Below are positions 58,152-64,000 of a DNA stretch of 64,000 nt, piece by piece. The stretch's first letter is position 1; each line of letters starts with the position of its first letter. A model generated the notes under the pieces. It ran no database searches, was not told the DNA's origin, and was given only the letters and a program-made list of their open reading frames with translations. The DNA is from Alphaproteobacteria bacterium. Its GTDB lineage: Bacteria; Pseudomonadota; Alphaproteobacteria; SMXQ01. The stretch is from the NCBI GenBank assembly GCA_009380075.1, contig WHSO01000009.1, positions 1 to 64,000 of the forward strand, given 5' to 3'. Both the position numbers and the translations under genes were made by a program.

Positions 58152-59534
58152 ATGGCCATTTCATATACGCGTGCGCTTACGCATACCCGTTCAATTAAGC
58201 GGTTGTCTGCTGTCTTGGCGTTGTCCGCTGCTGTGATGGCGGTATGCCTTACATCAGGCATTCAGAAAGCCTCGGCTGAAGAAAAGGTGGATTTCACAGG
58301 CAAGCGGATAAACGCGATCATCGGCTATCCCCCGGGTGGCGGAACAGACGCTGTAACGCGGTTGCTGGGCCGTTACATGCGCGAGCATATGCCGGGCAAG
58401 CCCACTATGATTTACCGAAACATACCTGCAGGTCGTGGCACGGGAGGCGCGGAGTATGTGGCGCACAAGACTCCGAAGAATGGTCTTTATTGGTACGCAG
58501 GGGCAAATAACGTGGTCGACGGGGAGATGCTGCGTCGAAAAGAGGTCAACTACGATCCGCGTACATTCAATTTCTTTGGCGCCTTTGACAGAAGTGGCTC
58601 GCTTATACTCATACGCAAGGAAAAGCGCGCGAACTTTAGAAACAGCACCCTGCCGCCGGTCATCGTTGGAACGGCAGATGGATCGGACACATGGGGCGAA
58701 CTGCTGGTATGGGGCAAGCTATACCTTGGCTGGAATATTAAATTCGTGATCGGTTATCCTGGCACAGCATCGCTCTTGCTTGCGATCCAGCGAGGTGAGA
58801 TCGAGGCTTTCGGTACTTCGGTCGTGCGTATCATCGATGAACTACTTGTAAAGGAGAAAGGCTATGCCGCGGTTTCCCAAATTGGTAGTCTGCGCGGAGG
58901 AAAAGTAGTTTCGCGTATCGGCTTCGAAAATGTGCCGACGCTGGCATCTGAGATCGAGGGCAAGCTCCCCGACGACCTCTCGAAGCAGGCGTTTCGATAC
59001 TGGACGAAGTCGAATGAGATCGACAAGTTTTTCTTCATTGCGCCAGGCACTCCGAATTCGATCGTAGCCGTCTATCGGGATGCTTTCGAAAAGACCGCCA
59101 AGGACCCGAATTTCATGAAAGTGGCCCGGAAACAGTTCGGTCCGGATTTCGGGGTGCAAAGTCATATTGATATTACGGATATGGTGAGTGAGACGGCCTA
59201 TCCGGACGAAAAAGTGCTAACTTTCCTGCGAAACATGAAGGTGAAAGTGGGATTGCCGACTGAGCCGCTGACTCAGGAGGAAAAGAACCGGCTTATCGCT
59301 AAGCTCGGTCTAGGCAAGAAAGTCACGACCACCCTTACGGACGTCAAGAACGGGGGAAGGGTGATCGAGTTCATGACCGGCAAGAATAAAGAAAGCGCAA
59401 GGGTCAGTAGCAGCGACACCAAAGTGATGATCGGTGGCAAGTCGGCCCAGCGCGGTGAACTGAAGCCCGGAATGGCGTGCGAGGTTGAATACGCTGCCAG
59501 CGGCGGCGCGGCAATGTCGATTCTTTGCAAGTAG
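58152..59534 (+). CDS. TctC-like periplasmic binding protein with an extra C-terminal domain
   Basis: A 460-residue exported protein. Signal peptide about residues 1-42 (ending KASAE), TctC-like domain with IGYPPGGGTDAVTRLLGRYM and NIPAGRGTGGAEYVAHKTPK, to about residue 365. A further 90 residues (KVTTTLTDVKNGGRVIEFMT, TKVMIGGKSAQRGELKPGMA, then CEVEYAASGG and a final Cys) form a separate domain not found in ordinary TctC proteins. AAGGGAGGC precedes the ATG. No transporter membrane genes follow. It likely supplies the substrate of the amidohydrolase. Confidence 0.8.
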   Translation: MAISYTRALTHTRSIKRLSAVLALSAAVMAVCLTSGIQKASAEEKVDFTGKRINAIIGYPPGGGTDAVTRLLGRYMREHMPGKPTMIYRNIPAGRGTGGAEYVAHKTPKNGLYWYAGANNVVDGEMLRRKEVNYDPRTFNFFGAFDRSGSLILIRKEKRANFRNSTLPPVIVGTADGSDTWGELLVWGKLYLGWNIKFVIGYPGTASLLLAIQRGEIEAFGTSVVRIIDELLVKEKGYAAVSQIGSLRGGKVVSRIGFENVPTLASEIEGKLPDDLSKQAFRYWTKSNEIDKFFFIAPGTPNSIVAVYRDAFEKTAKDPNFMKVARKQFGPDFGVQSHIDITDMVSETAYPDEKVLTFLRNMKVKVGLPTEPLTQEEKNRLIAKLGLGKKVTTTLTDVKNGGRVIEFMTGKNKESARVSSSDTKVMIGGKSAQRGELKPGMACEVEYAASGGAAMSILCK

Positions 59535-59602
59535 TTTCGCGGTGGCCATGCTCGGGCAGAATCTGGAATGGGTCTGCCCGAGCGAAGGCTAAGGCGTACC
59601 CT

Positions 59603-60217
59603 TCATCTTGCTTTGCCCGCCGCTTGGCCTGAGCCAACATAGGTTTCCACCATTGCGGGACAGGCTCTGTAGGTTTCCCACCAGCGGGGCAGCCCTATCC
59701 GGCCCGTGCGCCAGTCGTAGTCGGGAAAGTCACGATCAAGGTATCCCAACAGGCAACCCAGTTCGACCGGGATGATGGTCGAGGTGTCCGTATATTCTTG
59801 AATGTGCGCCTCGATGAGGTCGAGCCCGTGCTGGATTTTGAGTCTCTGCCTTTCATCCCACTGCTCGGAACGTTGGGCTTCAGGACGCCGCATTTCCATC
59901 TTACGAAGTACGGCCGCATCCAGCACGCCAAGTACCACGGCTTCGCGTTGGAGCACGGCACGACGCGCTTTGGAATTCGAAGGATATAGACGCGCACCGC
60001 CACCAATCTCGTCGAGGTATTGTGCGATGAGGCGTGACTCGATCAGCGTCTCGCCGTCGTTGGTAACCAGTGTCGGAACCTTGTTCAGGGGATTTTGGGT
60101 TTGAATTCCGGCGTCAGTGCGGTTGATCAGCTCGAGGCGTCCAGTGAGCCCCTTCAAATAAGCAGTAGCCTTGGCAATGCGGACGAACGGTGAGCCAGGT
60201 ATCTGATAAAGCTTCAT
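59603..60217 (-). CDS. Glutathione S-transferase family protein
   Basis: A 204-residue GST. The N-terminal thioredoxin-like domain begins MKLYQIPGSPFVRIAKATAY and contains NPLNKVPTLVTNDGETLIES, the cis-Pro and glutathione-binding signature. The helical C-terminal domain follows (EAHIQEYTDTSTIIPVELGC). ATG at 60217 is preferred; GGAGA is upstream. It may detoxify an intermediate or isomerise a ring-cleavage product in this catabolic segment. Convergent with the binding-protein gene. Confidence 0.85.
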   Translation of the reverse strand: MKLYQIPGSPFVRIAKATAYLKGLTGRLELINRTDAGIQTQNPLNKVPTLVTNDGETLIESRLIAQYLDEIGGGARLYPSNSKARRAVLQREAVVLGVLDAAVLRKMEMRRPEAQRSEQWDERQRLKIQHGLDLIEAHIQEYTDTSTIIPVELGCLLGYLDRDFPDYDWRTGRIGLPRWWETYRACPAMVETYVGSGQAAGKAR

Positions 60218-60420
60218 TGGCGTGTCTCCGGATTGGGACTGTGTTCCGCCGGTGATGGAAGTTCGGGGCGGAAGCGGCCGAATCACGGGCAAGGTTGATA
60301 TTTCATGGGAGAGGAGCGTGCCTGCTGCCGGTCGCTCCCCCCCTTGCTGATCTATACTGTAGGATATTGGCTATCTGCTCGTTTCGGGCGCGAGATGGCA
60401 CTCTGTCAGACGGGATCACT

Positions 60421-61365
60421 CTACTGGTCGTAAAGGAGTTCCCGGGGATCGAGTGTGAAGTCGCTGCGCGTCTTACCCTGATAGCCGTTGAGGCACAGCA
60501 GCTCCAGCATGTTGCCGCTGGGATCACGGAAATAGAGTCGGGCATCCGTGCCGTCTTCGGTCACGACGTCACTGGTGGGAATGCCGAACGAATCCAGATG
60601 GCGGCGCATCGGGTCCATTTCGTCCGGTTTCACCGTGAAGGTGAAGCGAGGACTTACGCATTCCGGCAATGTCCAGCCTTCAGCCTGCGGCGCTACGCCA
60701 TAGGCGAAACCGCCGACCCAAGCGGTGACGTGAGCGGGCTCGTTATGGAAGACGTCGCCACCCAGAACATGGACCACGAAATGCTTCGCTTCGGCCAATT
60801 CGCGAACCGCCGACGTGTTGTGGTTGTACCCCGTGGGCGGGGTGAATGGCAGATCCTTGCCGCCATTTGCGGGGTCCTTCAGCCCGTCATAGGCCAGAGC
60901 CGGAAAATCGATCACGTAGTCCCCACCGCGCCGGCCGCCGTAGACCTTTTCAAGCGTGGTCCCCTCGGGACTGAAGAATTCGTACTGGTTACCTGAAGGA
61001 TCGCGAAAATAGGTCAGCGCATAGGGTTTTCCCATGCGGCCCCAGGGCTTGGTCGTGGGTACGCCGTGGGCATGCAGGCGCTCGCGCAATCCGGCATAGG
61101 CTTCCGGCGTCACGTCGAAGGCGATATGTGGCTGTTCCAGATGGGGCTTGATCACCCCGCCTTCTTGAGGCTCTGCGGTAATAATGAAGTTCGTAAAGTC
61201 GACTCGCACCCGCCTGGCATTTTCTTCCAGCAGTTTGCCGCACAGCACGTCGACCAAGAAACGCTTCGACTGCTGAAGATCCGAAGACGGAACGGTGATG
61301 CCATAGAAACCTGAGGGGCGGGGTGAATCCGACTGAACGCGTTCTTCGGTGTGGATCTCACTCAT
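60421..61365 (-). CDS. Two-domain VOC family protein (extradiol dioxygenase/glyoxalase fold)
   Basis: A 314-residue protein with two vicinal-oxygen-chelate domains. Domain 1 includes SGFYGITVPSSDLQQSKRFL and HIAFDVTPEAYAGLRERLHA with DPSGNQYEFFSPEG. Domain 2 includes GYNHNTSAVRELAEAKHFVV and DARLYFRDPSGNMLELLCLN. Possible metal ligands are His and Glu in these motifs. GAGGAGGAA precedes the ATG at 61365. It may be an extradiol-type dioxygenase or isomerase of this pathway, but ring-cleavage activity is not shown. Confidence 0.78.
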   Translation of the reverse strand: MSEIHTEERVQSDSPRPSGFYGITVPSSDLQQSKRFLVDVLCGKLLEENARRVRVDFTNFIITAEPQEGGVIKPHLEQPHIAFDVTPEAYAGLRERLHAHGVPTTKPWGRMGKPYALTYFRDPSGNQYEFFSPEGTTLEKVYGGRRGGDYVIDFPALAYDGLKDPANGGKDLPFTPPTGYNHNTSAVRELAEAKHFVVHVLGGDVFHNEPAHVTAWVGGFAYGVAPQAEGWTLPECVSPRFTFTVKPDEMDPMRRHLDSFGIPTSDVVTEDGTDARLYFRDPSGNMLELLCLNGYQGKTRSDFTLDPRELLYDQ

Positions 61366-61764
61366 CGATTCCTCCTCAGTCTCAAGTAATCTTGCTGTTT
61401 TTTGCCGCAGATTAAATAATAAATACACTCACATAATCAGAAGCACTGCGCTCTATTACAGTAACTGCCACAGAATCCTTCATATCGTGCAATGTAAGCG
61501 GCTCCGGGCAAATCCAGTCAAGCGACCCTTGCGAATTACGGTGTCAATGAAAAGTGAACAGATTGCCGACCCATTGGGAATTCGAGCGGTTCCGGGGATC
61601 GGCATGAACCATAAGGCTTCCGGTTGCGCGGTCCCTGCCTCCGTGACGCCGCCCCGAATCAAAAGCGGACGCAGTTTTTCCGGAAATTCATGCCGGGCGA
61701 CGCGCTGGTTATCTGCGTCAGCCCGTTCCGGGGATGGCCGGCGATCACCGGATCGCCGCCGTGT
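61366..61764. other. Gene-free region between two VOC genes
   Basis: About 400 bp. The first 100 bp are AT-rich and probably hold the promoter of the leftward two-domain VOC gene. From about 61600 the sequence returns to high GC. Short frames exist on both strands but none has a ribosome site or a recognisable pattern. Confidence 0.45.
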
Positions 61765-62166
61765 TCAGTTGGCCGGGGCGCCGATACGGTAGGGGGCCAG
61801 CACCTCGATATGCTCGCCGTCCGGACCGGTGAAAATGGCTCGATAGCGCGCATTTGTATTGCCATTCGCCGAGCGCGGCGCGGTGGGGGGCAGGGCCATC
61901 TCCACCCCCTTTGCCGTTAGGTACGCGACCACAGCTGCCATGTCTTCGGCTTCGACCGCGAAATGCATACCGGACATGGGCTCCTTTCGGCCCGGACGCT
62001 GCGTCAACTCCAGCGCCATACCGCCAAGGCGCACGAACGCAATCCCGCTGCCGTCCGGGCGATCACGCCTGGAACTGACATTGAAACCGAAGCACTCCGT
62101 ATAAAATTGCACGGACCGGTTGAGGTCCGAGCAATGCACCGCGACGTGGTGAATGGTCGTGAACAT
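61765..62166 (-). CDS. VOC family (glyoxalase-like) protein
   Basis: A 133-residue single VOC domain starting MFTTIHHVAVHCSDLNRSVQ, with YTECFGFNVSSRRDRPDGSG, HFAVEAEDMAAVVAYLTAKG and FTGPDGEHIEVLAPYRIG. The His and Glu positions for a metal are present. It could be a glyoxalase or a small dioxygenase subunit. High-GC codon use, unlike the AT-richer genes before it. An inverted repeat lies upstream of its start. Confidence 0.82.
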   Translation of the reverse strand: MFTTIHHVAVHCSDLNRSVQFYTECFGFNVSSRRDRPDGSGIAFVRLGGMALELTQRPGRKEPMSGMHFAVEAEDMAAVVAYLTAKGVEMALPPTAPRSANGNTNARYRAIFTGPDGEHIEVLAPYRIGAPAN

Positions 62167-62383
62167 GGCGGGTCTCCCTGTGCCGAAGCATCCAGTTTTT
62201 TAATTATGGATCAACTTCACGTGCGACGCTATGGCACGTGGCACCGCTGGTGTTTCAAAGCCTCACTTCCATCACTTCGGTGCGGTGAGGCGCAGACGGA
62301 TGTCGGCCGGCCAGGCGAGGCAGCTCGGTGCCACGTGTCAGACCGGGTTGCCCTCGCCCACCAGCACCACGCCCTGCCAGATC
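62167..62383. promoter_or_regulatory. Upstream region of the VOC gene with inverted repeats
   Basis: It contains CACGTGC-N9-GCACGTG (62218-62240) and a pair of perfect 12-nt inverted repeats CACGTGGCACCG (62235-62246) and CGGTGCCACGTG (62326-62337) with about 80 bp between. These may be operator-like or the ends of a small insertion. No gene is supported here. Confidence 0.4.
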
Positions 62384-62482
62384 GAGGCACTCCGGCGCCT
62401 GGCGACCGAGGGAGGCATCCCCGCCGAATCGGCGCGCCGCATCCTCGAGGACAACCCGGGGCGCCTCTACGGCATCGCCTGA
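62384..62482 (+). pseudogene. C-terminal fragment of an amidohydrolase-2 family gene
   Basis: A short frame ends with IEALRRLATEGGIPAESARR followed by ILEDNPGRLYGIA, the unmistakable C-terminus of amidohydrolase-2 proteins (compare ENPRRLYGL at 58069). The remainder of the gene is missing; upstream sequence in this frame is not protein-like. It marks a deletion or insertion breakpoint. The following 62483-62649 holds no gene. Confidence 0.7.
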
Positions 62483-62649
62483 ACCGCGCAAAGGCGTATG
62501 GGATGACGCCCGCGGCCTGGCCCTGTTCACGGACGCCAATTTGTTTATAGTCGACGGATCGGCGGAAACCGGTTCGACCGGCGTCATCCGCTCAAGCTCC
62601 GACGACAAGGGGCCGCAAGTTACGCAGATCAAGGACCAAGGAGGACGGC

Positions 62650-63069
62650 ATGACCCAGGAATCCAATCGTCAGATGCGGCTCAGGCATCTCGCCATCGTC
62701 ACCCTCGATCCCGATCGGCTGGCGAAGTTCTATTGCGACGTGTTCGGGATGCGCGAGCTTTACCGCAAAGAAGAATCCGGCAACGTCTTCCTGACCGACG
62801 GGACCATCACGCTGGCGATCCTGCGCAACAAGGCCGAAGGCAAGCCCAACGGCCTCAACCACATCGGCTTTCATATCGACGACCGCGAGGAGATCGAGAA
62901 GAAGCTGCAGGAATGGAACATGGCGCCGCCGGCCAAGCGCCCGGACGACCGTCCCTATGCGGAGGTGCGGATGACCGACCCCGACGGTAACAACATCGAC
63001 CTCTCGCTCCACGGCTTCGACCAGGTGGAAACGAACGTCGACCGGGACAAGGTCAAGGAAACCAACTGA
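62650..63069 (+). CDS. VOC family (glyoxalase-like) protein
   Basis: A 139-residue VOC protein starting MTQESNRQMRLRHLAIVTLD, with FYCDVFGMRELYRKEESGNV, LNHIGFHIDDREEIEKKLQE and VRMTDPDGNNIDLSLHGFD. Metal-site His and Asp/Glu positions are present. It lies 43 bp upstream of another TctC-type gene in the same direction, so it probably belongs to a catabolic operon continuing past the window. The specific reaction is unknown. Confidence 0.85.
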   Translation: MTQESNRQMRLRHLAIVTLDPDRLAKFYCDVFGMRELYRKEESGNVFLTDGTITLAILRNKAEGKPNGLNHIGFHIDDREEIEKKLQEWNMAPPAKRPDDRPYAEVRMTDPDGNNIDLSLHGFDQVETNVDRDKVKETN

Positions 63070-63112
63070 CGACCGGCGCCGGGAAAAACGGCACGGCCAT
63101 AGGGAGACATTC

Positions 63113-64000
63113 ATGAAGATTTACGTTCTGCGGGCCATCGGCGCTGGCGCCGTCATGGCCGGAGTCGCCGTCGCGCCCGTCCCGGTACACGCGGCCGAGG
63201 CCTTCTTCAAGGACAAGCGTATCGAATTCATCATCGGCCAGGCGTCGGGCGGCACCTACGACCAGTGGGCGCGGGTCATCAGCCGCCACATGGGCCGCCA
63301 CATTCCGGGAAGTCCGGGGTTCCTGCCGAAGAACATGCCGGGAGCCGGCCACATCAAGGCGACCAACTACCTGTTCAACGTCGCCCCCAAGGACGGTACC
63401 ACCATCGGCATCTTCTCGCGCAATATCCCGACCCAGGCGCTCCTCAAGCATCCGGCCGTGCAGTTCAAGACCGAGACGTTCAACTGGCTCGGCTCGCCGG
63501 AGCTGACCAACCGCGTCTGCGTCGCCAAGAAGGGCGCGCCCGTCCAGACGGGCGAAGACCTGTTTGCGAAGGAGCTCGTGGTCGGCGGCGCCGGGTCGGG
63601 CAGCGCCCCCAGCACTACGCCGAAGGTGCTGAAAGGCGCGCTCGGCATGAACTTCAAGCTGATCGAGGGCTACGACGGCCCGCCCGCGGTGCTCCTCGCG
63701 GTCGAGCGCGGCGAGGTGCAGGGCATCTGCCAGACCGTCGCCGGCCTCGACCAGATCCAGCCCGGCTGGTTCGAGAAGGGCGGCTTCAAGGTCCTGTTCA
63801 GCCTGGAGAAGAAGCCCGTAGCGCGGTTCGGCGCGCCGACGATCTACAAATTCGTCAAGACGAAGGAGCAGCGCCAGATCGTCAGCTTCTTCTCATCGAG
63901 CACCGAACTGGGCCGGCCCATCGCCGCGCCCCCGGGCGTGCCGGCCGACCGGGTCACCGCCCTGCGCCGCGCCTTCGACGCCACGATGGCGGATCCGAAG
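63113..64000 (+). CDS. TctC/Bug-family periplasmic solute-binding protein (partial)
   Basis: At least 296 residues, running off the right edge. Signal peptide about 1-26 (ending VHAAE), then the TctC domain: IIGQASGGTYDQWARVISRH, NMPGAGHIKATNYLFNVAPK, and the late PAAPPGVPADRVTALRRAF. AGGGAGA precedes the ATG. It is the fourth binding protein of this class in 13 kb and is closest to the pair at 51-53 kb. Whether it too ends in a Lys-rich tail cannot be seen. Confidence 0.88.
   Translation, partial: MKIYVLRAIGAGAVMAGVAVAPVPVHAAEAFFKDKRIEFIIGQASGGTYDQWARVISRHMGRHIPGSPGFLPKNMPGAGHIKATNYLFNVAPKDGTTIGIFSRNIPTQALLKHPAVQFKTETFNWLGSPELTNRVCVAKKGAPVQTGEDLFAKELVVGGAGSGSAPSTTPKVLKGALGMNFKLIEGYDGPPAVLLAVERGEVQGICQTVAGLDQIQPGWFEKGGFKVLFSLEKKPVARFGAPTIYKFVKTKEQRQIVSFFSSSTELGRPIAAPPGVPADRVTALRRAFDATMADPK

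Overview
The window looks like chromosomal DNA of a high-GC alphaproteobacterium. The main clue is a homologue of the mitochondrial-type complex I accessory subunit NDUFS4 (5865-6161), which is largely confined to alphaproteobacteria. Supporting clues are many TctC-family periplasmic solute-binding proteins, an Mrp antiporter, an arsR-arsC-aqpS operon and tightly packed operons with ATGA/GTGA overlaps. I cannot name the genus.

Layout. 1-6.2 kb: end of an mrp Na+/H+ antiporter operon, a tandem cold-shock protein, a DUF192 protein, an O-methyltransferase, tRNA-Pro, an osmoprotectant ABC transporter and the NDUFS4-like gene. 6.2-25.3 kb: a 19-kb element integrated in the 3' half of tRNA-Arg(UCU), bounded by 45-bp direct repeats (44 of 45 identical), with a tyrosine integrase just inside the right end. 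25.3-48.1 kb: ordinary chromosome, including a heptosyltransferase, hisI, a zur-znuCB zinc operon, a cysK-sseA-metC sulfur operon, a Nudix/MFS pair, an OsmC-hydrolase fusion, UbiD, an arsenic operon, a frameshifted sulfatase, a FAH-family enzyme and a Dph6-like ATPase. 48.1-64 kb: a catabolic region with a Rieske oxygenase, a TPP enzyme, four TctC-type binding proteins (the last cut by the window edge), a LysR-controlled amidohydrolase, a glutathione transferase and three VOC proteins. Within it, about 54.7-61.6 kb looks more AT-rich and sits between gene remnants, so it may have been acquired separately.

The integrated element is the most interesting part. It has satellite-like functions: an integrase, an AlpA-type excisionase/regulator, a DUF3631 helicase-like ATPase and a TerS-like protein. 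It also has a translationally coupled set of podovirus-style genes (a GNAT acetyltransferase followed by three large proteins resembling internal virion or DNA-ejection proteins) and tail-fibre-like genes. I see no large terminase, portal, major capsid, tail tube or endolysin gene. It is therefore either a gutted podoviral prophage or a phage satellite that carries its own ejection apparatus and uses a helper's capsid. It also carries a VRR-NUC nuclease, a thermonuclease homologue lacking its central active-site segment, an MlaC-like phospholipid-binding protein, two small lipoproteins and several very short membrane proteins.

The catabolic region pairs ring- or carboxylate-attacking enzymes (Rieske oxygenase, UbiD, FAH hydrolase, TPP lyase/decarboxylase, amidohydrolase) with TctC-type binding proteins but no TctA/TctB membrane subunits in view. 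The substrates cannot be read from the sequence.
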